Shown: positions 26,935 through 34,831 of the stretch, piece after piece
How positions within the stretch are numbered: the stretch's first letter is position 1
How the letters are laid out: each line of letters begins with the position of its first letter
Origin: JAYODW01 sp038116745
GTDB taxonomy: Bacteria > Pseudomonadota > Gammaproteobacteria > Ga0077536
Reading direction: 5' to 3'
DNA length: 41,717 nucleotides
Assembly: GCA_038116745.1 (NCBI GenBank)
Contig: JAYODW010000038.1
Location: 1-41,717 of the forward strand
Position numbers and translations under genes: made by a program
Notes under the pieces: generated by a model
The model's input: only the letters and a program-made list of their open reading frames with translations
Database searches by the model: none
What the model was told of the DNA's origin: nothing

Positions 26935-28449
26935 TCAGGAAACCAGCTTAATAACCGGCGCAGCTGACACAGCACCCTCTTTAGCCCAGATTTCAAACCA
27001 GAAACGGTTGCCGCCGAGCTCATCACTCTCGGCTGCCCCTATCTTCCCTCCCATGGCGGAAATGATCCGCTGACATACTGTCAAGCCAAGTCCCGAGCCG
27101 CCTTTCTGGCGGTTGTGTCCGGTGGAGAGTTGCTCGAACGGTTCAAAGATCCGTTCACGTGCTTCTTCTGGAATCCCCTCGCCGGTATCGTCGACGGAGA
27201 AGCGCAGCAGGACCCGTCCAGCGCTGCGATCCAGGCAGGTGAGACTGACGGTAACCCGACCGTGTTCGGTAAATTTAATCGCGTTGTCGAGCAGGTTGGT
27301 AAGAACCTGCTGAAGCCTGCGCTTGTCGGAGTAGATCCCGATCTGCTGTGCGTTTTCGTCGATCTGTGGTTCGATGCTGATGCTTTTCTCTGCCGCATGG
27401 GCCTGAGTTCGGCGGTGGAGAACGCCTACCAGCTCGGCCGGCGAAAAAAGATCGCTGTCTGAAACTGATTGCTGGTCAATAGCTGTCACATCGAGAACAT
27501 TCGCGATGATGTTGAGCAGCCTTTGCGATGATTCGATGACCAGCTCAAAATTTTCCCGCAGATGCGCCGTTTCGGGTTTGTTCATCGCCACTTGAGTCAG
27601 GCCCATGATGGCGTTCAGCGGCGTCCTCAGTTCATGGCTCATCGTGTTCAGGAAGTTGGTTTTAGCGATGCTTGCCGCTTCGGCCTCATTTTTGGCAACA
27701 GTCAGCTCCGCAGTTCGCTGCGCCACTATCAGCTCTAGCTGTTCGGAACGGCGGGCTCTCTCTGACTCGTGCAGCTGAAGCTCAAACTGCATGCGCTGCA
27801 GGCTTTGCAGCGTGCTGCCCATTTCATCGGTGCCCAGCCGCGGAAAGGAGCTGTAAAATTCGTGACGAGCGACAGAGTCAGCGACAGAGGCTATGTGGCG
27901 CAGGGGGCGGACGACGAGCCATTCGAACAGGGCCGCCAGTAGCAACATACTGATCACGATCACCGCGAGCACGGCGCCCATCACAACGCGGAAGGTTCCA
28001 GCCATCTGGCTGAGCGGGTCTTCCAGATTGACCGTCATCTGCAGCCGCGCAAGCCTGCGCTGTCCAAGCGTGAGGTCGCGCGACACGCTTCGCATAACAG
28101 CCCCGTTGGGTGTCGGACTGGTGCCCTGCTCGGAAACGGCGATCGGATAAATGCGATTGCCGCTTGCGTCGTCGAGAACGAGTCTTAAGTTTTTGTTGGA
28201 TTCCTCGATGGCGATCAAATTCTCCCAGATCAGGTCAAGGCGGTTGCTCAGGAGCAGCGGGATCAGTCCTTCTCCGGTAGAAGTCAGCTGCATCTCGGCG
28301 ATATCGACCAGCTCTTCCAGCGACTGCTCGCGCACCTCCCGTTCCAGGAGCACGATGAACACCGCTACAAGCGCGGGCAGTACCAGGAGCGGCAGCCCAA
28401 GCTTGGTGCGCAGGTTCATCGACCGGAGAAACCGTGCATTGAACCGCAT
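26935..28449 (-). CDS. Membrane sensor histidine kinase
   Basis: The 504-residue protein has one transmembrane helix at about 17-36 and a periplasmic domain to about 153. A second helix lies at about 154-178, followed by a HAMP segment and coiled coil. The HisKA domain has H272 (NTMSHELRTPLNAIMG), and the HATPase has LLDNAIKF, DTGEGI and GGSGLGLTV. The gene starts three bases after the stop of a PhnD-like binding protein, so the periplasmic domain may read that protein's ligand state. No cognate regulator is adjacent downstream except the convergent receiver at 26473. Confidence 0.9.
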   Translation of the reverse strand: MRFNARFLRSMNLRTKLGLPLLVLPALVAVFIVLLEREVREQSLEELVDIAEMQLTSTGEGLIPLLLSNRLDLIWENLIAIEESNKNLRLVLDDASGNRIYPIAVSEQGTSPTPNGAVMRSVSRDLTLGQRRLARLQMTVNLEDPLSQMAGTFRVVMGAVLAVIVISMLLLAALFEWLVVRPLRHIASVADSVARHEFYSSFPRLGTDEMGSTLQSLQRMQFELQLHESERARRSEQLELIVAQRTAELTVAKNEAEAASIAKTNFLNTMSHELRTPLNAIMGLTQVAMNKPETAHLRENFELVIESSQRLLNIIANVLDVTAIDQQSVSDSDLFSPAELVGVLHRRTQAHAAEKSISIEPQIDENAQQIGIYSDKRRLQQVLTNLLDNAIKFTEHGRVTVSLTCLDRSAGRVLLRFSVDDTGEGIPEEARERIFEPFEQLSTGHNRQKGGSGLGLTVCQRIISAMGGKIGAAESDELGGNRFWFEIWAKEGAVSAAPVIKLVS

Positions 28450-28452
28450 TAC

Positions 28453-29337
28453 CTACTGAGGCTCCCGCCAGAACTCGTCAAGGCCCCAATCGCGCATGAC
28501 CAGATAGTCGTCCAGTGAGGTTTCTACCAGGGTGCGCACCGGTATGCCGTGCAGCAGAGTGGCGTACGCAGGATCGTCTGAAATAGACAAGAAAGCCGTT
28601 TCGACCTTTTGTCGCACCAGCGCAGGGACACGCGGGTGTGCGGCAACGGGGTGCGGTGGCATCTCCCGCGTGCGATAAATAATCTTCAAACCCTGCTGCA
28701 CAGCAGGTGGCTGTTCTTCAAACGTTTTTTGTACACCACCACCGACCGCTATCTGTCTGGTCAGGACGTTGAGATAGACTGCGCTATGCGTCTGAACTGC
28801 TCGCACGCCCAAACGCACGCCGAATTTTTGCAATAGTTCGGCCTGTGGAAGCATGCTCGCACCGAGAGCGTTTGCGGACGGTACTGCGAGCTCCAATCCT
28901 GCGAGCTGCTGTGGGTGAGTCACATCGCTGTCTGCCCGCACAACGAGAATACCCTGCAACATTCGTTTGTCCCGTACCAATGGAAGGTACCCTTGGGCGA
29001 GGCCCGCTTTGAGGGCCTGATAAGGATTTGCGTAGACGAAATCGTCAGTTCCGTCAGACAGGCGTTTTTCGAACTCCGGAATCGTCAAAGGCGGATCGAA
29101 TTTGAGCGCCACGCCACAGCGCTTTTCGACTTCTCGTATGATGGGTTCCCACACTTCAAACAGATGTCTTTGCGAGAACTGGGGCACAACGCCGAATCTG
29201 TAGCTGGTCTGACCGGCCTCTTCTGCGCTAGCGTTACAGGCTAGGCCAAGCAGCATACAAGCGAACAAGAACCAGGCCACCCACGAGACAAGGCGAATCT
29301 CCGGACGCAATCGCTGATTGTTATTCAGGTCGGGCAT
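28453..29337 (-). CDS. PhnD-like periplasmic phosphate/phosphonate-binding protein
   Basis: The roughly 294-residue exported protein has a signal segment (SWVAWFLFACMLLGLACNASA). It follows the PhnD fold pattern: YRFGVVPQFS, a WEP....V...CG segment, DFVYANPYQALKA, and L.VRADSDV..P.QLAG.E. ABC permease and ATPase genes are absent, so it more likely works as a sensor input for the adjacent kinase than in uptake. ATG 29337 is used; ATG 29355 in the same frame adds six residues. Neither has a clear ribosome site. Confidence 0.82.
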   Translation of the reverse strand: MPDLNNNQRLRPEIRLVSWVAWFLFACMLLGLACNASAEEAGQTSYRFGVVPQFSQRHLFEVWEPIIREVEKRCGVALKFDPPLTIPEFEKRLSDGTDDFVYANPYQALKAGLAQGYLPLVRDKRMLQGILVVRADSDVTHPQQLAGLELAVPSANALGASMLPQAELLQKFGVRLGVRAVQTHSAVYLNVLTRQIAVGGGVQKTFEEQPPAVQQGLKIIYRTREMPPHPVAAHPRVPALVRQKVETAFLSISDDPAYATLLHGIPVRTLVETSLDDYLVMRDWGLDEFWREPQ

Positions 29338-29428
29338 GGGATGAAATTCGAGCATGAGCAGTCACATACTGTGCAAAGCTGCTCCGGAGTCTAGCGCACG
29401 GTGACGACCGTTTGGAAACGTTGAAAAA

Positions 29429-30757
29429 ATGACGAAGACCTCCATTTGCGCACTGTTCATCGCGCTGCAGGCATCACCGATACAGTGCTTCTCGGCTAAT
29501 TGGCTGATGCTACAGGGCGGCGAAGCTCCGGATGCGCCGCGATATCGTCTGTGGGGTTTTGCCCAGGTTGAGCATCAATCCATCATGGGCGAGAAAACTC
29601 TCAGCACCGGGGCGTGGCGCGGCAGCACAGCGCGATTCAATCTCGTCGGCCCGGAATTCGATGAAGGGCGTTCGGTTGAGCTTCGGCGGGCACGTGTTGG
29701 GCTTCGAGGGCGCCTGACACCGTGGCTGAACTACTTTTTTCTGAGCGAGTTTGGCAACAACGGGGTGACCAACCCTAATGGAAACGACCATGACCCACAG
29801 CTCACCGATGCCAGCATCACCATCAGCCCCATGCGCGGCTTTCGGCTCCGCCTGGGACAGTTCAAGTTCCCGGGGTCAGAGGAAGCGTGGACTGCGCAGC
29901 ACGCGAGTGCCTATATCAATTTCACCAATATGACTGCGCAGCTCCTGCAGGAGCGGTTCTTCGACAGCGACGGTTCTGCTGCATGTACGCGGGCGCTGCG
30001 CGCGGTGCAGGACTGCCGAAATTTTGCCAATGGCTCATTCGGCGCATTTCGCGATCTGGGGATCGAGGTGTTCGAGACCTTTGTTCATGAAGGCTGGGAA
30101 TACAGCTACGCCTTCATGGTGGGTAACGGCAACGGACTGACGCGCTGGGACAATGACGACAACAAGGACATCTATGCCTATCTCTCGACGGAAAAGGTAT
30201 TCGGCGGGAAGGGCCCCTTCCGTGACAGCTGGAAACTCTATGTGTGGATGCAGGAAGGCAAGCGAGAGCTGAAGCTGCGCCAGCGGCGCACCTGGAATCG
30301 CGACCGACGCGGGGTGGGAACAACTTTTCGCGGCTGGGACTGGCGTTTTGCGGCGGAGTATGTCGACGCGGACGGGATGATTTTCTCAGGATCCGATAGT
30401 GGCGTTGTCCCTGGGACTGCGAGCGCGGACGGTGCTTTAATCGCGAGTAATAACGTCGCCCCCGACGAGTCTGCATACGGTTGGTATGCGCAGGCGGGTT
30501 GGCAGATCCATCCTATGGTCGAGCTCAACGTACGTTATGACGAAGGTGTCCGCGGCACCAAATTGGCCCGTAATCGACGCGAAGCCGAGACCTGGACGCT
30601 GGGCGTGCTCAGCCAGTTTGCGAAAAGCTCCCGAGTTATCGTGAATTATGAATTTCGGAAAGCCTCTGCCCCGGATTTTCCCGCAGGGGCTGTGCCCAGT
30701 GTTGTCGCTGACAGCATTGGTGACCGGCTGACGTTCCGCTATCAGTTCAAGTTCTGA
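29429..30757 (+). CDS. OprO/OprP-like outer membrane porin
   Basis: The 442-residue protein has an N-terminal signal peptide, alternating beta-strand segments and a terminal phenylalanine (FRYQFKF), as in outer membrane barrels. Features of the phosphate-selective porin family include VELRRARVGLRGRLTPWLNYFFLSEFG and LGQFKFPGS. It is divergent from the PhnD-like gene across a short gap, so the two may be co-regulated. Substrate is inferred from family only. Confidence 0.83.
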   Translation: MTKTSICALFIALQASPIQCFSANWLMLQGGEAPDAPRYRLWGFAQVEHQSIMGEKTLSTGAWRGSTARFNLVGPEFDEGRSVELRRARVGLRGRLTPWLNYFFLSEFGNNGVTNPNGNDHDPQLTDASITISPMRGFRLRLGQFKFPGSEEAWTAQHASAYINFTNMTAQLLQERFFDSDGSAACTRALRAVQDCRNFANGSFGAFRDLGIEVFETFVHEGWEYSYAFMVGNGNGLTRWDNDDNKDIYAYLSTEKVFGGKGPFRDSWKLYVWMQEGKRELKLRQRRTWNRDRRGVGTTFRGWDWRFAAEYVDADGMIFSGSDSGVVPGTASADGALIASNNVAPDESAYGWYAQAGWQIHPMVELNVRYDEGVRGTKLARNRREAETWTLGVLSQFAKSSRVIVNYEFRKASAPDFPAGAVPSVVADSIGDRLTFRYQFKF

Positions 30758-30844
30758 GTACGCCGCTGAACCCATCGATGCCGCTCGAAGAGCCATCGTG
30801 TATCATCGCGCCGCGAGACGCCCCGGTATCTCGCCAGCAACTTC

Positions 30845-30934
30845 GGAGAGGTGCCAGAGTGGTCGAATGGGGCTGACTCGAAATCAGTTGACCTCGTAAG
30901 AGGTCCGGGGGTTCGAATCCCTCCCTCTCCGCCA
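30845..30934 (+). tRNA. tRNA-Ser (anticodon CGA)
   Basis: The 90-nt sequence folds as a class II tRNA. Acceptor arm GGAGAGG pairs with CCTCTCC, discriminator G is followed by an encoded CCA, and the anticodon loop CTCGAAA holds CGA at 30879-30881. A long variable arm follows (TTGACCTCGTAAGAGGTC), and the T-arm is GGGGGTTCGAATCCCTC. It reads the serine codon UCG. tRNA 3' ends are common integration sites, and everything to its right looks like an inserted element. Confidence 0.97.
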
Positions 30935-31336
30935 ATAAATCAATAGCTTAGATGTCTATCGTGTCTAATTTTAGGGGTGTTTTGGGGTAGTTTGGGCTCG
31001 AGTTAGACACGATTTCGGACACGATTTTCGTGCCGTCGCAGTATGCGTTTCGGGTCTCTACTAACGTTGCTTGCGGATGTGTGCCGAGCCCGGCGAGTCG
31101 GCATGACGACCGTGGCGTTGTTAGGCGCGCTGGACGTGTTCCTCAAGCGAGCTTGCATGCGCCTTTCGCGGGCCGTGAGGCATACGTCTGGATCGCGAAT
31201 GCTTGGTCCGCAACCCCCGCATGTGCTCGTCTGGCGCTATGCGTCCACTGCCAATCTCACATCAGAGACAGGCGCACACACAAAGGGAGCGACCATTGTC
31301 GGCCTGCAGGAGTCGGCTACGGTTGTCGTGCCCGTT
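30935..31336. other. Gene-free stretch after tRNA-Ser, probable att/element end
   Basis: No convincing gene is seen in these 400 bp. The first 80 bp contain the perfect inverted repeat CGTGTCTAA (30960-30968) and TTAGACACG (31003-31011), with a further related GGACACGA at 31017. Such repeats next to a tRNA end are plausible recombinase or excisionase binding sites. The rest shows no motif I recognise. Confidence 0.5.
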
Positions 31337-32761
31337 TTAGGTGATAAAGGTCGGCAGGTCGAATGCGTCGCCTCGTGCTAACCGACCATCAACGCCGCAT
31401 TCCGGGCAATGCAAATCGTGGCGGGGCAGATCGTGGCAAATCTCCCCGGTGATCGGATGCACTCGTAGGTCAGCTACATGACTGGCGTTCGCCAGCCCAA
31501 GGTAAGCATGCATGAACCGGGATGCGGCGTGAGCAGCACCGAGGGCATTGAGAGTGACCACGCTTGGATTCGGCACCGCCACGCCGTATTCCTGGTCGCG
31601 CTGCTCGCGCTCAGTTTTTGCTTCCCAAGCTAGACGCTGCGGCGAGACTAGCCCGTTGCACCACAGACAGCCAGGGCCGGGGAGCAGCCATCGAACGACG
31701 CTGTAGGCGTCCTCAAGCCGATGCCCGTCGTCCCCGGTGACGATCTTCGAGCCGACCTGGAGGCCAGGGATCAGGTATTGCTGGACGAGCGCGTTCACGG
31801 TTAGTCGCGCTTGCATCGAATCAGCCGCCAGAAACATAAAGTCGCAATCCCGACACGCTTGAGAAACGCCGCGGGACGCGATATTCGCCGCGAACTGGAC
31901 GACCTCGACGCTCGGGTTCGCACGTCGAGCCACCCTGGCGGCAATCCCAGTCTTCTGCGCGCTCAAACGCATCGCTATGGTTTGAAGCCATCGCGGGGCT
32001 CGACTTGCGCAGAACGGCCAACGCGCGTCCCACCGCGTGGCGCCGATGACGCGGGAGAGATTCGAAACCGTCAGCCGGTCCGGATCGACCAACAGCAGCG
32101 TGCCGACGCCGAGACGCGCCAACAGCTCGACAAGAATCGACCCTACACCGCCGAGGCCGACGATAGCCACGCGGCAGTTCTGCAAACGAGCTTGCCCGAG
32201 TTCACTGAACATGAGCAGCTGACGGTGGAACCGTGGGTCAGAGAACTGCACCGTGGGCGGCTCGGGCGTCAGGTGCTGCAGGGGTGAGCCGATGACCCGC
32301 ACAGAACGCGTGGGGAGTCGTCTGCCGTCAGCAAACCAGATATCCCCGGCCGCGGCCTTGCGGGCGAACACGAGGGCCCCGACTGGAGCACCGTCATTGA
32401 GAGTGAGTAACGTCGGATAGCCGCGCTCGTGGGATGCAAGGTCCGTCGCGCTGAATGCCACCCGATCTGAACCGCCGTGGTTGTGTATCGCGACGTAACC
32501 CAGGCCGTTGGCGCGGCAGTAGTCGAGACATTGGGCCACGAACGCCGCTTCTAGGCGGCGATGGCTGCGCTCGCCCGGGACGTAGTCGATACCATCTCGT
32601 GCGCAGAACAGCCGCTGACCCAACAGACGGATCCCTCTGGACGTTGAAACGGCGCTGACGGCGACGACCGCACCATGCTCCATGCCGTCTCCCGGAAACA
32701 GATGTTCTTCGAGCCGTCGATAGACCGAGTCAGGAAGAAAGATTTCACAGACGCCGGTCAT
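31337..32761 (-). CDS. JAB deubiquitinase-like / E1-like (ThiF) fusion protein
   Basis: The 474-residue fusion starts with a JAB/JAMM metalloprotease-like domain (about 1-150; E28, HNH at 93-95, then S104-x2-D107). An E1-like ThiF domain follows (about 175-425) with nucleotide motif VGLGGVGS (201-208), D226 in LLVDPD and R237 in NLSR. CLWC (365-368) and CPEC (452-455) form a zinc site. Where MOCS3-like E1s carry the catalytic Cys four residues before a GV, the sequence here reads RDQEYGV with no Cys. It is the last gene of a Ubl/E2/E1 operon and starts in ATGA overlap with the E2 gene. It would activate and perhaps trim the Ubl. Confidence 0.88.
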   Translation of the reverse strand: MTGVCEIFLPDSVYRRLEEHLFPGDGMEHGAVVAVSAVSTSRGIRLLGQRLFCARDGIDYVPGERSHRRLEAAFVAQCLDYCRANGLGYVAIHNHGGSDRVAFSATDLASHERGYPTLLTLNDGAPVGALVFARKAAAGDIWFADGRRLPTRSVRVIGSPLQHLTPEPPTVQFSDPRFHRQLLMFSELGQARLQNCRVAIVGLGGVGSILVELLARLGVGTLLLVDPDRLTVSNLSRVIGATRWDARWPFCASRAPRWLQTIAMRLSAQKTGIAARVARRANPSVEVVQFAANIASRGVSQACRDCDFMFLAADSMQARLTVNALVQQYLIPGLQVGSKIVTGDDGHRLEDAYSVVRWLLPGPGCLWCNGLVSPQRLAWEAKTEREQRDQEYGVAVPNPSVVTLNALGAAHAASRFMHAYLGLANASHVADLRVHPITGEICHDLPRHDLHCPECGVDGRLARGDAFDLPTFIT

Positions 32762-33153
32762 CTTTGTGTCCGCATCCAGTGCAGAACTTTCTGCATTTTC
32801 ATCGCGGCTGACTGGGCAGATAGGTCTACGCCGTTGCTGCGCCGCGAAATCTGCACAGCCGACCGTCCAAGGAAGGTGTGGCCAGCCGTGATCGGCGGCT
32901 TCAACGGCTCACTATCAACACGCTTCAGTTCTCCGCTGACGAAAACCGGATAGACGTCGCTGTAGGGCAGTTGCGCCGGTAGATGGGCACCGACCCAGAT
33001 CTCGGACTGGACAAAGGGTGGCCCCAAGGGCACCCGTTCGACAATGACATGCGCGCCTCCCCGACCGTCCGGCTCGGCGACCACCCGGGATGGCGCGAAC
33101 GACGTCTCCACTTCCCGGATGGCCGCCTCAACCGATTGCGCGAGCTCACTCAT
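32758..33153 (-). CDS. Prokaryotic E2-like (UBC-fold) protein without cysteine
   Basis: The 131-residue protein resembles prokaryotic E2/UBC families. A strand (AHVIVERVPLGPPF) leads to EIWVGAHLPAQLPYSDVYPVFV, which mirrors the E2 beta-meander ending in P..YP...P. A C-terminal helix pair ends VLHWMRTQ. It contains no cysteine at all; the region where an E2 Cys would lie reads LGRSAVQISRRSNG. It may therefore use another residue or act as a non-catalytic scaffold. ATG 33153 overlaps the Ubl stop by four bases, and its own stop overlaps the E1 start, so the operon is tightly coupled. Confidence 0.75.
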   Translation of the reverse strand: MSELAQSVEAAIREVETSFAPSRVVAEPDGRGGAHVIVERVPLGPPFVQSEIWVGAHLPAQLPYSDVYPVFVSGELKRVDSEPLKPPITAGHTFLGRSAVQISRRSNGVDLSAQSAAMKMQKVLHWMRTQR

Positions 33154-33437
33154 GAGTTGTCGTCGCACGGGATAGCTTCGAAACAGTCGCCCTCGCGGAG
33201 AGCGACGCAATCCTCATCACCCACGACCTTCCGCTGACCCTGGCCTAGGACCAGGAAGAGCACGAAATCCGGCTCGATCGGGACCCCCTGTTCGATGGCG
33301 GCCGTCTTGATCTCGAGTCCGGTGGCGCGCCGCTGGCGGAAGCGAACCGGCTTGCGGTTGACCTTGACCGTGATGGCGCGATTCCGGGTTTGATGACACC
33401 TGTCATTGCCCGCTGGGGTGTCGATATCGGTATACAT
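33150..33437 (-). CDS. Ubiquitin-like protein (multiubiquitin-domain family, single domain)
   Basis: The 95-residue protein has a beta-grasp domain at about 22-90 (ITVKVNRKPVRF, TGLEIKTAAIEQGV, PDFVLFLVLGQG.RKVVGD). It matches the multiubiquitin/DUF2604-type Ubl pattern I know from bacterial operons with E1, E2 and JAB genes. Only one repeat is present. The C-terminus is FEAIPCDDNS rather than a Gly-Gly tail, so the conjugated form, if any, may need trimming or a different end chemistry. AGGTGA lies six bases before the ATG. It is the first gene of the operon and divergent from an XRE regulator. Confidence 0.8.
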   Translation of the reverse strand: MYTDIDTPAGNDRCHQTRNRAITVKVNRKPVRFRQRRATGLEIKTAAIEQGVPIEPDFVLFLVLGQGQRKVVGDEDCVALREGDCFEAIPCDDNS

Positions 33438-33454
33438 GAACTGTCACCTCGCTG

Positions 33455-33545
33455 ATTGCGATAAAGACCATCGATTGCTAAACTGCAATCACCGTAGGCA
33501 AGTGTAGTAATTGCGATATCGCCTGTCAATTGCAATATCGCAATT
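33455..33545 (-). promoter_or_regulatory. Ubl-operon promoter and operator array
   Basis: On the minus strand, TTGACA (33529-33524) and TACACT (33506-33501) are spaced by 17 bases, giving a near-consensus promoter about 70 bp before the Ubl gene. A perfect inverted repeat, AATTGCGATAT (33509-33519) with ATATCGCAATT (33535-33545), brackets the -35 box. Further ATTGC-type sites lie at 33455-33463 and as GATTGC-6nt-GCAATC (33473-33490). The divergent XRE protein at 33563 is the likely ligand. Confidence 0.7.
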
Positions 33546-33562
33546 CCGATGGGAGTCAGAAA

Positions 33563-33919
33563 ATGGTCGAGAAAAAAAAGAGGTTTGACCTGGAGGGGTT
33601 TTACAGCGCGCTGGACGGGACCCGAATCGCACGCGGCAAGACCTGGAAAGAGGTTGCAGCGGAGACGGAGGTGAGTGAAAGCACGCTCTCCAGGATGCGT
33701 ACCGGCCAGCGCCCCGATGCGGGCAGTCTGGCGTCGCTCGCAGCCTGGTCCGGGCTCAATCCGGCGAATTTCGTGGCGGGCACTCGCACAGAGTCAGCTG
33801 AGCCGCTCGCTCAGATTTCGGCTTTCCTGCATTCGGATCCCCGGCTCTCTAAAGAGGGGGCAGAGATGATCGATGGGTTGGTCAAGTCCACCTACGAACG
33901 CATCGCGAAGAAGCGCTGA
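33563..33919 (+). CDS. XRE-family helix-turn-helix regulator of the Ubl operon
   Basis: The 118-residue protein has an HTH near residues 25-55 (TWKEVAAETEVSESTLSRMRTGQRP), followed by a helical tail. The ATG is preceded by GGGAGT six bases upstream. An in-frame TTG at 33530 lies inside the operator array and is unlikely. Its divergent position to the Ubl gene, with repeats between, suggests that it represses that operon and perhaps itself. Confidence 0.85.
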   Translation: MVEKKKRFDLEGFYSALDGTRIARGKTWKEVAAETEVSESTLSRMRTGQRPDAGSLASLAAWSGLNPANFVAGTRTESAEPLAQISAFLHSDPRLSKEGAEMIDGLVKSTYERIAKKR

Positions 33920-33947
33920 TCGCATTGGGGGTTTGTGAAATAATGGC

Positions 33948-34013
33948 CGATATTCACCAAATCGGTGAATATCGTGATGTACTTGACATGGTGTAGAATG
34001 GGCCATAATTCAC
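33948..34013 (+). promoter_or_regulatory. abiE promoter and inverted-repeat operator
   Basis: The perfect inverted repeat CGATATTCACC-5nt-GGTGAATATCG lies at 33948-33974. A related half-site ATAATTCACG is at 34005-34014. TTGACA (33983-33988) could be a -35, with CATAAT (34004-34009) at a short 15-base spacing. AbiEi antitoxins of characterised systems repress their own operon by binding inverted repeats, so this is the probable autoregulatory site. Confidence 0.6.
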
Positions 34014-34027
34014 GTAATTCATTAGTT

Positions 34028-34831
34028 ATGCACCTCGATACACCACAGCGAGGCCTGGCGCTTGCCAACGAGTTGGTTGCGGAAGGTCGTTCGACGTTCA
34101 CCTTCGACGAAGTGGAAAGGCGGCTCGGGAAGTCGAAGACGGCCACCGCAAACCTCCTCAAGCGCATGGAGAAAGCCGGCCTGATCGATCGCGTACGGCG
34201 GGGGCACTACGTTGTGCGTCAACTGGGCGTGCTCGGTACACCCGCCGCTGCCGAAGACGTCGCGTTGTCGGTCGGAGCGGCACTGAAGGGCGTCTCACAT
34301 CGCATCGCCTATCGAAGCGCCCTTTACGAGCATGACTTGGTGGTCCATCCCACACGTTCCAATCAGGTTGCGGCCGAACGCCGGATCCGCACCAAGACGC
34401 TCTCCGGCCGGCCGCTGCAGGTTGTAATCGAACCGCTCGAGAAGCTTGAGGTGGGGCGTGTGTCGTGGGGGACGTCCTACATCTCCGATCAGCATCGCGC
34501 CGTCCTGGATGCTGCACAGCGTCCGCGGCTCGTCGGTGGGGTCGAGGTGTTGGCGGAGGCCTTCGCCACGGCCGCACACGAGCTGAACGCAGAGATCCTC
34601 ATGGACTATGCCCGCCAGTTGGGCTGGGCAGCGGCGCTGCGGCGATTGGGCTCACTCGCCGACGCTTTGGCTCTAAAACCGCTGCAAGGCGCGCTCCAGC
34701 CTCTCCGACCTATCACTGCGGATCTCGATCTCGAGCCCGGAACCGATGAGCCCACGGTTTGGCGGGATAGCCGGTGGCGCGTGCGCTGGCCAAGATCCGT
34801 TGATGAACTATTGGCCGTGTCCGGTCAGTGA
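34028..34831 (+). CDS. abiEi: AbiEi-type antitoxin (type IV), DNA-binding
   Basis: The 267-residue protein has an N-terminal winged helix (about 5-65, TFDEVERRLGKSKTATANLLKRMEKAGLIDRVRRGHYVV). A C-terminal domain typical of AbiEi-like antitoxins includes ISDQHRAVLDAAQRPRLVGG. ATG 34028 is chosen because it follows the promoter elements and starts the wing domain. Earlier in-frame starts (GTG 33965, ATG 33998) lie inside the operator or promoter. The toxin gene overlaps its stop by four bases (GTGA). Confidence 0.82.
   Translation: MHLDTPQRGLALANELVAEGRSTFTFDEVERRLGKSKTATANLLKRMEKAGLIDRVRRGHYVVRQLGVLGTPAAAEDVALSVGAALKGVSHRIAYRSALYEHDLVVHPTRSNQVAAERRIRTKTLSGRPLQVVIEPLEKLEVGRVSWGTSYISDQHRAVLDAAQRPRLVGGVEVLAEAFATAAHELNAEILMDYARQLGWAAALRRLGSLADALALKPLQGALQPLRPITADLDLEPGTDEPTVWRDSRWRVRWPRSVDELLAVSGQ

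Noticed and set aside
31043..31381. 112-codon plus-strand frame after the tRNA
   Set aside because: No domain, no ribosome site and low-complexity composition; treated as the gene-free element end.
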